Assembly (NCBI GenBank): GCA_049487715.1
Contig: CP150586.1
Span: 62,001-126,000, forward strand
Direction of reading: 5' to 3'
Length of the DNA stretch: 64,000 nucleotides
Source of the DNA: Pycnococcus provasolii
Taxonomy: Eukaryota; Chlorophyta; Pseudoscourfieldiophyceae; Pseudoscourfieldiales
The translations under genes and the position numbers were made by a program. Within the stretch, counting starts at the first letter, position 1. The number at the start of each line of letters is the position of its first letter. Shown here piece by piece: positions 1-8,037 of the stretch. A model generated the notes under the pieces. The model made no database searches, was not told the DNA's origin, and was given only the letters and a program-made list of their open reading frames with translations.

Positions 1-12
1 AGTGCGCACAAT

Positions 13-2163
13 ATGGATGCTCGAGGGATCGCTACCGCTCTGCACGCGTTTGCTGCCTACGCGAATGCCGCTCCGCCGGTCGACTTGCTCAAGCTTATCT
101 ATACGCGAGCTGAACGGGTCTTCGCCCACTCACCCGCCCCGTACGACGCAGCAACCACATTGTGGGCGAAAGCAAAGCTGCGCCAGCGACATGGCTTACG
201 GCCAGATTGCGCGGTATATACGTTGGCCTGGACTGCCTTGGCATCCGCCGCGAAACGCGGCGTGCCGCCCCGGGACTTCGCCATGGCGATGCAGGCGCTT
301 GGCATGCTTGCGACTTCGTGCGACGGACCAACCTTCGATGAACTCGCGCGTAGTGTTCGTCAGCACGTGCGCTCGACTCTTTCGTCCGCCGCGACTTCTG
401 CGCGTTCATTTTCACCTCAGGAGCTCGCACACGTGCTGTGGGGCGCCGCACGTCACGACGAGGCGAGCGACGCCGAGTCTGCACTCTCATACGCACTCAA
501 GCCATTCGCGGATGCAGCCGTCGAATCAGTGCATGGAGCCGAGTTGACAAATGAAAGTGCACATGCCGCAAGCACGTCAGCATGGGCCTGCGCACGCCTC
601 GGCATGATGGAAGGAGCCGTAAAGGCTTCAGAGGTGGCGCTGAGCCTCACAGATTACATGAACGCATCAGACGTCGGTGAGCTCGCGTGGGCGATCGGGT
701 GCGTTGCTTCAAATGGTCGAGGTGATGATGTTGCATTGCCGACTGCAATTTGGGAGCGCGCGGGCGTGCTTGCGAAGGAACAATCTCTCACATGGCAGTG
801 CTGTGGCTTATTGGAATTCGCGTCGCACGCCGTCGGTAGCGCGAAACACAAGCACAAGCGCCACCTTCGTCAATTGGCCGAATTTGCCGCCGCGAGTACC
901 GCCAGGGCCTCAGAGCTTGCTGAGAAAGACAGTCAATCGTCAGCACGTGAGTGGCTAGAGTCGTCGAGAGGTGCACCATGGAAAAGGAGACGTGGCATCT
1001 GGAAGGACTGCGGCTCTGATCGGCCGCCTCGCGTACTGATTGCCGATACATCGCCGTCCGCGGCGAAAATTCTCGCAGATTCTGTTCGCTCCTCTGGCGC
1101 ACACGCCGTCGTGTTTGATCGATACGCCTCATCTGTGCTGACAGACGTCAAACGATACTTCGACGATAAGGAGAGTGCACCCTTTGATGCCGTCCTCCTC
1201 CGCCTTCCTCGAGGAAGAGGTCGAGCCTCGTCATTGATGGCCCAGGCTGCCGCCAACGCCCTTGCAGTGACGCCTAATGGTGCGATGAACTCACATCAAA
1301 ACAAGCGCAAGCGAGCCGACGAAGATAGTAGCTCCTATCCAACTGTCCACGTGTTTGCAAGTCCAGATACTGAGTTCACGATGCGCACTGCATTCTCGGC
1401 CAACAATGGTTTCCATGCGTCGGAAGCACCGTTAGGGGATTGGCGGGTTTGTCGAGATGGAAATGGCATGAGCTCGCCATGCTCGCTTCGGGAGCTGCTC
1501 GTTCCCCAACAGGTGAGTGGTGGAATTTCTCTTCCACAGCCAGACAACGGCGGCGTGGTGGCAAGTGTGACATGGTACACAGTTCCTGATGCCGGTTTAT
1601 TTGCGGGTGGCGCCGTTGATCCCATGACACGCGCATTCATAACGCACATCCCCCTCTCAGAGATTTCTGTGCGGCGGCGAAAGTACTGGCATTCTAAGGG
1701 AAAGTCGAAGCGACACATGCGAATTGCTGATGTTGCGTGCGGTTCTGGCGTGATTGCATGTGCCATTGCGCACGCCACGCCTAAAGCGCGCATCTATGCG
1801 GGTGACTTTGACCGTGCTGCCATATCTGCGGCAGAATACAATCTCGCGGGCAAGGCATCCGTAGTCCATGCTGACGTGCTTGCAGGATTCTTCCGCGATA
1901 AGCGATTCGATGTCCTCGTTAGCAACCCTCCCGTTCACATTGGTGCGCACGATAGCTTTGGCGTCCTGAACTCGCTTCTCTCCGATGCACCGTCTCGCCT
2001 CTACCACGGCGGCGAGCTATGGCTTGTCGCACAGAGCTACGTTCCGGTTGGATGCCTTGCCGCGTCGTGCAACGGTGCGACGAAGTCGAAGTCGAAGTGG
2101 CGGAAGATTCGTCTGACGTGGTCGGACGGCCAGTTCAGCGTTTGGCGTCTCGTGCGTCGCTGA
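13..2163 (+). CDS. OPR-like helical repeat protein fused to RsmC-type rRNA methyltransferase (possibly 5'-partial)
   Basis: 716 residues from the first ATG. The frame is open to the window edge, so the true start may lie upstream. The N-terminal half has helical repeats of octotricopeptide/RAP style, for example SPQELAHVLWGAAR near residue 136 and ELAWAIGCVAS near 225, a family that in green algae binds organellar RNA. The last ~150 residues are a class I SAM methyltransferase of the MTS/RsmC type: motif I VACGSG near residue 574, an acidic motif II (GDFD), catalytic SNPPVH with Asn638, then GGELWLVAQSYVP as in RsmC/RlmG. Those bacterial enzymes make m2G in rRNA. Inference: an organellar rRNA guanine-N2 methyltransferase guided by its own RNA-binding repeats. 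The middle (~residues 300-560) is unrecognised. It converges on the next gene with only 57 bp between stops. Confidence 0.85.
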   Translation: MDARGIATALHAFAAYANAAPPVDLLKLIYTRAERVFAHSPAPYDAATTLWAKAKLRQRHGLRPDCAVYTLAWTALASAAKRGVPPRDFAMAMQALGMLATSCDGPTFDELARSVRQHVRSTLSSAATSARSFSPQELAHVLWGAARHDEASDAESALSYALKPFADAAVESVHGAELTNESAHAASTSAWACARLGMMEGAVKASEVALSLTDYMNASDVGELAWAIGCVASNGRGDDVALPTAIWERAGVLAKEQSLTWQCCGLLEFASHAVGSAKHKHKRHLRQLAEFAAASTARASELAEKDSQSSAREWLESSRGAPWKRRRGIWKDCGSDRPPRVLIADTSPSAAKILADSVRSSGAHAVVFDRYASSVLTDVKRYFDDKESAPFDAVLLRLPRGRGRASSLMAQAAANALAVTPNGAMNSHQNKRKRADEDSSSYPTVHVFASPDTEFTMRTAFSANNGFHASEAPLGDWRVCRDGNGMSSPCSLRELLVPQQVSGGISLPQPDNGGVVASVTWYTVPDAGLFAGGAVDPMTRAFITHIPLSEISVRRRKYWHSKGKSKRHMRIADVACGSGVIACAIAHATPKARIYAGDFDRAAISAAEYNLAGKASVVHADVLAGFFRDKRFDVLVSNPPVHIGAHDSFGVLNSLLSDAPSRLYHGGELWLVAQSYVPVGCLAASCNGATKSKSKWRKIRLTWSDGQFSVWRLVRR

Positions 2164-2220
2164 CCATTTGAACTTTATATTCTGTGTGTGTGTGTAATTA
2201 CAAAATTGTTGTACATTTTT

Positions 2221-4962
2221 TTAATCAACGTCGATCGCGTCCTCCAATACGCCCATTCGTGGGTTAGTAAGCCAGTGGCGCATTTCTTTCGCGCGACCCG
2301 CCAACCGGCGACGAGGCCGGCCGCTGCGCGCCTGTGAGCTTGGATTGCCAAACCGAGGAGGCACATGTGCAAGCCTTGGTGCGGGAGGAGCCGGTAGGCC
2401 TTGACGGCGGGCCGCTGCAGCGCGCTGTGTAGTCGACTCGCTGCCATACCGCGGCATCGGGCTTTTCACCTGCTCGAGGCGCTGCATAAGGCCGGTCGGT
2501 GAACCACCTTCGTCACGCGAGGCGCGTGCCATCGACTTACGCATTGATGACCCGAACGAGTCTGCACTATGTCGAACATCGCCGCCATTGGCCTTAACTT
2601 GCGTCATCTTGCTTATGGTTTGCTCCGATCGTCTTATCTTGTGTGACATGGGAAGTTCGTGCGCCATGAGCGGTGTCTGCGTCTCTGATCGCGAGCTCAG
2701 GTCTGGGATATCGTGCTGTTGATCATCCGATTCTGTCGCAAGAGCACGCTCAAGGTCTGAAAGGCAGGCGCGAAGCTGTGCGCCTGCTGCACGCACCGCG
2801 CCTTTTGCCACATGCTCAACGACCGCAGGCGGCGATACGCTGGGTGGTGGTGCAGACATCCATGGTGGCAACGGATACGGAGGTGGGAATGGTGCGGCGT
2901 GTGGCGTGCGGGACGATGTATTCCATGATGTTGGATATGGAACGTAAGCCGGAGGACTCCAGCCAGCCGATCCAGGCGATCCTGAACCATCGTCAGAATG
3001 CGAGAATACGGTGTTCGTGTAGCGAGTGGTGCCTGCATTTACCATAGGCGTTTCGCCTGTTGGTGCCGCCCACTGAATATGCGCAGCGGGCGGAGTGATT
3101 TCGTGTGGCGTTGTAGGCACAAAAGCCCAGTACCCACCTGCAGCACCCAGTATCACTGGAGGGTTGTGTACCATAGCAGTAGGAGACTGTTGATGCTGAT
3201 GAATGGCATTTGGAGGAGATGTCGGCGATGGTGTTTGTAATGGATGTTGAGGCGATTGTGCATCTTGGTCAATCTGTTGTTGAGGCTGTGGTGGTTGCTG
3301 AGATTGCCTTTGTGGTACGAGTTCCTGACGCTGTTGTTGCACATGCTGCGAATGTCGTTCTGATTGCGATAGTTGTTGACTTTGAGGGGCTTGCCCTTGT
3401 TGTTGCAGAATGAGCTGCTGTGTCGGTTGGTATTGCTGCGGCTGCTGTCGCGACGATGGTTGTTGCTGCGGCTGCTGTGTTGGTGGTGTTTGTGATTTTG
3501 CAAGAGAAGATTGCAAAGATTGTGGAGGATTCTTTGAAACCGCCTGATGTAGTTGCTGTTGGGGCAAGGACGGCTCTGAAGATTGTGCTTTTGTTCGCCA
3601 GTGAGAGGCTGCCAAACCTGTTCGTAATGATGCCGTCGTGGGCGATTTCCGCGAAAGGAGATTTGAAAAGATTGAGCCAAAGCCTTTACGAGGCTGTGGT
3701 GGCTGCGATGAGGCGACAGGAGGAGGTTGTACAGGCGGCTCTGGCGGATTTGACTGTCTTGAGGGGGGCTGTTGAGGAAGCAGCTGCTGCCATTGTTGTT
3801 GCTGCGGCGGTGGTTGCTGCGATGATGCGACAGGAGGAGGTTGTACAGGCGGCTCTGGCTGATTTGATTGTCTTGTGGGTGGCTGTTGAGGAAGCAGCTG
3901 CTGCCACTGTTGTTGCTGCTGTGGTGGCTGCGTTGAAGGTACAGGAGGAGGAGGTTGTACAGGCGGCTCTGGCTGATTTGATTGTCCTGCAGGGTGCTGT
4001 TGAGGAAGCAGCTGCTGCCATCGCTGTTGTTGCTGCTGTGGCGGCGGCTGTGGTGACTGCGCTGAGGCGACAGGAGGAGGTTGTATAGGTGGCTGTTGCC
4101 GCTGCGGTGGCAGTGGCTGCGTTGAGGCGCCAGGAGGAGGTCGTACAGGCGGCTCTGGCTGATTTGACGGTCTTAAGGCGGACTGTTGAGGAAGCAGCTG
4201 CTGCCATTGTTGTTGCTGCTGTTGCGACGGCGTTTGTTGCTGCTGCGGTGGTGGCTGTTGCCGCTGCGGTGGCGGCTGTTGACGCTGCGGTGGCGGCTGT
4301 TGACGCTGCGGCGGCGGCGGCTGTTGACGCTGCGGTGGCGGAGGCTGCGTTGAGACGACAGGAGGCGGTTGTATATTTGGCTCTGGCTGCGTTGACGGTC
4401 TTGCGGCGGACTGTTGAGGAAGCGGCGGCTGCTGTGGGTGTGCTTGTGTCTTTGGCCTTGTCTGAGGCTTTGGTTGTGCTAGCGACTTTGGCTGTGGGGG
4501 TTGCTGTGCTTGTTGTCGCTTTACCTTCGGCTTTGGTATCTGCTGTGGGTGTATGTGCGGCTTGCGTTGTGGGGTTGACTGTGGTTGCGTCTGTTGCTGC
4601 TCCGGTGGCGGTATTTGTGCATGAGCCAAGTTTGATTCTTGCGAAGAATCGCTGCCCGGTCCTGTAGAGAACAGCTTGCTTTGCGTCGGCTCAGCTGCGA
4701 TTCGTGGACTCCTCGGGTCGATTGGCGGAGGTGGCGCACCTTGCAAGTTCGTGCTTGCCAGCTCGGGACTCGTTTGCTCAGCAGTTCGAGTTTTGGTCGT
4801 GCTCTTAAACGCCGACGCCGCCGCGAGTGCTTTCAACGCCGTCCTCGGTGCGCTGATAACGGGAACGGGTGGCGGTGGCGGGAGATCTGCTCGCGGAAGC
4901 ACGACAGGCGAAGGGGGAGCGACGTTTACCTTGGGCGGCCACGAGTCTCTGCGGCCGGCCAT
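2221..4962 (-). CDS. Long Pro/Gln-rich low-complexity protein, function unknown
   Basis: 913 residues starting at an ATG (MAGRRDSWPP). Residues ~95-620 are almost entirely Pro, Gln and Ser. They include a degenerate block of ~35 residues repeated about five times (residues ~190-430, DNA 3670-4400) built around WQQLLPQQ, QSNQPEPPVQPPP and VASS. The last 300 residues are Ser/Arg-rich with RS-like and SP sites and a basic C-terminus (PRRRLAGRAKEM). No enzymatic domain is visible. The composition fits a disordered scaffold or transcription/RNA-granule protein, but that is inference. The long opposite-strand frames at 3420-4667 come from the CAG/CTG-like codon repeats. Confidence 0.7.
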   Translation of the reverse strand: MAGRRDSWPPKVNVAPPSPVVLPRADLPPPPPVPVISAPRTALKALAAASAFKSTTKTRTAEQTSPELASTNLQGAPPPPIDPRSPRIAAEPTQSKLFSTGPGSDSSQESNLAHAQIPPPEQQQTQPQSTPQRKPHIHPQQIPKPKVKRQQAQQPPQPKSLAQPKPQTRPKTQAHPQQPPLPQQSAARPSTQPEPNIQPPPVVSTQPPPPQRQQPPPPQRQQPPPQRQQPPPQRQQPPPQQQQTPSQQQQQQWQQLLPQQSALRPSNQPEPPVRPPPGASTQPLPPQRQQPPIQPPPVASAQSPQPPPQQQQQRWQQLLPQQHPAGQSNQPEPPVQPPPPVPSTQPPQQQQQWQQLLPQQPPTRQSNQPEPPVQPPPVASSQQPPPQQQQWQQLLPQQPPSRQSNPPEPPVQPPPVASSQPPQPRKGFGSIFSNLLSRKSPTTASLRTGLAASHWRTKAQSSEPSLPQQQLHQAVSKNPPQSLQSSLAKSQTPPTQQPQQQPSSRQQPQQYQPTQQLILQQQGQAPQSQQLSQSERHSQHVQQQRQELVPQRQSQQPPQPQQQIDQDAQSPQHPLQTPSPTSPPNAIHQHQQSPTAMVHNPPVILGAAGGYWAFVPTTPHEITPPAAHIQWAAPTGETPMVNAGTTRYTNTVFSHSDDGSGSPGSAGWSPPAYVPYPTSWNTSSRTPHAAPFPPPYPLPPWMSAPPPSVSPPAVVEHVAKGAVRAAGAQLRACLSDLERALATESDDQQHDIPDLSSRSETQTPLMAHELPMSHKIRRSEQTISKMTQVKANGGDVRHSADSFGSSMRKSMARASRDEGGSPTGLMQRLEQVKSPMPRYGSESTTQRAAAARRQGLPAPPAPRLAHVPPRFGNPSSQARSGRPRRRLAGRAKEMRHWLTNPRMGVLEDAIDVD

Positions 4963-5303
4963 GGGCTGCTAAGCTTGCTAGGATAGCCTGCTGGAAAGGC
5001 GAGTGGCGTGACTGACTGACTGGCTGGCCCGGAGAGGGAGAGGGACGGGCAGGTGCCTATATAGGCCGGGTTGGAACTCGCATGGCATTTACTTGTAGAC
5101 TGAGAATCGCAGGGACGAATTCGAGGAAACTAGGGGTTAATTAGGGGGTTATGTAACCCCGAGGGCTAGTCTATCTGTGCTCCTCCAACTTCCAAGGCCG
5201 CAACGACCAAGGGGCGGGGGGGACAGGGAGTAAAACTCTTCCTCTGACCTCTGTGGCTTGTCGTTTCCCTTTCCCTTCCCAAGACAACAAAAAAGTGCTT
5301 TCC
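4963..5303. other. Divergent intergenic region
   Basis: Shared upstream region of the Pro/Gln-rich gene (minus) and the FSH hydrolase (plus). It holds the TATA-like palindrome and, at 5128-5160, degenerate telomere-like TTAGGGG motifs ending in GTAACCCC. No ORF of substance. Confidence 0.6.
5055..5064 (-). promoter_or_regulatory. Possible TATA box for the Pro/Gln-rich gene
   Basis: The palindrome CCTATATAGG lies about 95 bp upstream of the minus-strand ATG at 4962. Its position fits a TATA element with a short 5' UTR. No transcript data. Confidence 0.35.
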
Positions 5304-6004
5304 ATGCTGACTCGGAGTGCCAGTGCGCGCACACGCGTCTCTCGTTCGAATGATAACGTATCCTCAACGACTCGTAGAAAGAGGCACGTCAACACCACAA
5401 GCATGCTTGGCGTCGCCTTCCACGGAAAGGGGGGCAGCGGCAAGGGCTTTGAAAGCAACATCAAAGAGCTTACAAGTGAAATCGATACCATCACGAGCTG
5501 GCGCTACCCAGACGGAACGTCTGTGCTCGACGAGGGATGCTACGCGTGGTGGGAACCGAGCGAGATGAGAAGCTTCGAGAGTGACGTGTGGGTTGGTGCA
5601 GACAAAGCCATCGACGTGGCATGCGAGGCGGCGGATGGCGCGTCTGTGCTGTTTGGGTTCTCGCAAGGTGCTATGCTCATCGGTTGCCTTCTAGCCGAGA
5701 AGCGCATGCCGGAGAGCGTCAAGGCTTGCGTTTTGGTTGGTGGCGCTTGGTGCCGTCCGTATTCGAACGGCTTGGGCGAACTCGTGCAGTGGCGGTTGGG
5801 ACCGAAAAACCGAAAAGCAAGACGTACCAAAGCCCCAAGTTGCTGCACATAATCAGCGCGCAGGACCGCGTGAATCCGCCGAGCAGCGCCATGATGCTGC
5901 AGGCTGCCGTTGGCGGCGACATCGTGTACCATGCGGGCGGTCACGTCGTTCCGCTGGACAAGAAAGACGCCATCGCCGCTTGGATCAGGCAGAACGCGGA
6001 ATAA
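5304..6004 (+). CDS. FSH-family serine hydrolase (alpha/beta fold), with one apparent frame break
   Basis: The first ATG in frame is at 5304; a Ser/Arg/Thr-rich leader of 33 residues precedes a second possible start (MLGVAFHGKGGSG, 5403). The fold carries the nucleophile elbow GFSQGA with Ser120, as in the FSH1/serine hydrolase family (PF03959). The C-terminal part, with the expected acid (AQDRVNPP) and catalytic histidine (GGHVVPLD), is in a different frame ending at 6004. Adding one A to the A5 run at 5805-5809 joins the two frames without gap. A 35- or 50-bp GT-AG intron ending at 5789 would also restore frame, but would be unusually short. The leader may be an organellar transit peptide. 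Substrate unknown. Confidence 0.8.
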
Positions 6005-6157
6005 GTTAACCAAATGTTTATGCTGACGTGTAGATTTCCCAGAAAAAAACACTTTTCCCAGAAAACAGTCCCAGAAAGAAAACCCGAACTAAATATACCC
6101 GGCAAATCTCACCCTTCAGAAAGTCGGAACAACTGTCCTGTTCACTCTCATCTCAGC

Positions 6158-7552
6158 ATGCCCGATACCGCGCCGAAAACTGCTCCAGCGATGATGGACT
6201 TGCACGCGTGCGCCGTGCCCGCCTTAACCGTCAAAGCAGTGCCCGTCAGCGCCACGCTCCCTCTTCGCGTCGCCGTGCTCTGGCCGGACGCGCCGCACAA
6301 AGCGCACATACCCGGCGAAGAAGCCATGCGCGGGGTCACACACCTCGCGGCGTACGACCGCGACGCGCCGGGCGAACTCGCGAACGTCCCAATTGGAGTC
6401 ATATCGATGTTCGTCGACATCAAAGACAAAAGCGCGCAGTTTCGCAAGTTTGCCGTCGCGCCTGAGTACCAAAGGAGAGGGGTGGGAACCGTGCTTCTTC
6501 ACCACGCCATCAGCAAGGCGGCGAGGACAGCGAGGGCGTTCTACCACCACGTCGCGGCGCAGAAGGATGATAACACGGGTGTGCCGTTTCGAATTTATGC
6601 GAACACGCGCCTCGCGTCGCGCGCGTGGTACGAGGCGAGAGGACTTAAGCTGGCACCACCACACTGCCGTCCGAAGAACGAGCAAACGAAGGAGTGGTCA
6701 CCTTTCGAATTCCCGGACGTAAAGGCGAACTGCGTGTTCTACCGCGGTGGACACGCGTACGCGCAAATGGAAACGGTCTTCGACGCGTCGAAGGCGCCAT
6801 TTGTCGTCGGCGCCGGCTTCGGACGAACTGGCACCATGTCACTGAAGTTGGCGCTCGACAAACTCGGGATGCGGTGCTATCACATGGCGGAGTGCATGAA
6901 GGGAGGCAAAAATCACGACGACTTTTTTATGAAGCTTGTCACACTGCCTTCCAGAGAACGCGTCGAGCGTCTTCGCGAGTTTATGAACACGAATGGGTTC
7001 CTCGCTGCTGTGGACTTTCCCGCGTGCGCATTCTGGAGAACGCTCTGCTTCGCATTTCCAGGCGCTGTCGTCTGCCTGACGCGAAGAGACTTCGACAAGT
7101 GGTTTGAGAGTGTTTACCACACGATCAACCGTCCGCAGCACGATCCGGAGATTCGTGTGTACCGCTCATTTCACAAGATGCTAAACACAAGGGTAGGCAG
7201 CCACATCCGGATGGTGGAGCTGATTGTGTGGGACGGCACGTTCGGCGCGGCAAAGTTCCGACTGAAGGGGCATGAAGAGGATCGCGAACGAATTCGTCAG
7301 ATCTTCGACGCGAACACGAAAGCCGTGCAAAATGAGGTGCCTGATGCATGTCTCGTCGACATGCCTCCTGGCAAGTGGGCACCTCTCGTGAGTGTGCTCG
7401 GTGTCTCCGCGCCGAAGGATGCATTCCCGCACGTCAACGATACCAAGGAATTCCAGCGGTACTTCTTCACGGCGCGCTCTTACGTGCGCATTGCCATGGC
7501 TATGGTTGTTGGCGGCTTCGTGAGGGTGTTCCAAGGGAGGAGAAGAAAGTGA
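6158..7552 (+). CDS. GNAT acetyltransferase fused to sulfotransferase-like domain
   Basis: 464 residues from MPDTAPKTAP; an in-frame ATG at 6014 exists, but the segment between is A-rich and reads like 5' UTR. Residues ~30-190 are a GNAT N-acetyltransferase: FAVAPEYQRRGVGTVLL is the acetyl-CoA pyrophosphate loop, followed by RIYANTRLASRAWYEARGL. Residues ~212-450 match the Sulfotransfer_4 (PF17784) family: GAGFGRTGTMSLK is the PAPS 5'-phosphosulfate loop, YHMAEC, CLTRRDFDKWFESVY is the 3'-phosphate segment, and FPHVND sits near the end. A hydrophobic C-terminal stretch (IAMAMVVGGFVRVF) may bind membrane. The joint reaction is unknown; two activities on one amine/hydroxyl-bearing metabolite is inference. 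Confidence 0.85.
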   Translation: MPDTAPKTAPAMMDLHACAVPALTVKAVPVSATLPLRVAVLWPDAPHKAHIPGEEAMRGVTHLAAYDRDAPGELANVPIGVISMFVDIKDKSAQFRKFAVAPEYQRRGVGTVLLHHAISKAARTARAFYHHVAAQKDDNTGVPFRIYANTRLASRAWYEARGLKLAPPHCRPKNEQTKEWSPFEFPDVKANCVFYRGGHAYAQMETVFDASKAPFVVGAGFGRTGTMSLKLALDKLGMRCYHMAECMKGGKNHDDFFMKLVTLPSRERVERLREFMNTNGFLAAVDFPACAFWRTLCFAFPGAVVCLTRRDFDKWFESVYHTINRPQHDPEIRVYRSFHKMLNTRVGSHIRMVELIVWDGTFGAAKFRLKGHEEDRERIRQIFDANTKAVQNEVPDACLVDMPPGKWAPLVSVLGVSAPKDAFPHVNDTKEFQRYFFTARSYVRIAMAMVVGGFVRVFQGRRRK

Positions 7553-8037
7553 TTATGATGAGATGAGTAAAATTCCATTACTCATTCTTCATTCAAGTTT
7601 ATTTGGATACTTTGTCCAATGACGGTCGTCTGGTTGGACCATTATTCGCATTCATTCGCTTGGCCATTAATCAGGCTCATCAGAGCAGAGAGCGGCGCCA
7701 CTCTCTCTCTCTCTCTGCAATGCACTTGCACGTACATGGCGCTGAATTTCGAAGAAGACTGGGTCGTGTCAAGTGTGATCTTCCGTCGAGTGAAAGTTGA
7801 TTCGGGGTTCCGAGATTAGTTGTCGGGGGTCAAAGTCGCAAATCACGCAAGAGTGCCGTTGGTAACTTTGAAAAAAAAACAAATCTGTGCCGAATTGGCA
7901 CACAGATTTGGTCTGTCAAATCACCATTGATCGTTGGGATCCGTACACCCTTGCACTGTGCATTTTTCAAGCTCTCCCAAAGTTTGGTCCACTGACTCTC
8001 TCCGTCATTCTACAAAACCACCACAAGAGCTAACAAA
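7553..8037. other. Intergenic, with CT microsatellite and hairpin
   Basis: Nothing coding is convincing. A (CT)n tract lies at 7702-7717. A hairpin follows an A9 run at 7880-7910. Confidence 0.5.
7880..7910. repeat. Perfect 10-bp inverted repeat (hairpin)
   Basis: Arms CAAATCTGTG and CACAGATTTG around an 11-base loop that can itself pair partly (GCC/GGC). It lies ~130 bp before the ATG at 8038, so it is either in the 5' UTR or at the promoter. Confidence 0.6.

Noticed and set aside
3420-4667. Val/Ala-rich plus-strand frames that look like membrane proteins
   Set aside because: They arise from reading CTG/TTG complements of the CAG/CAA-rich Pro/Gln gene. There is no start context and no non-repetitive part.
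5740-5789. A 35- or 50-bp intron in the FSH hydrolase
   Set aside because: Length arithmetic fits, but it would be shorter than any intron placed here. One missing A in A5 explains the frame more simply. Kept only as an alternative.
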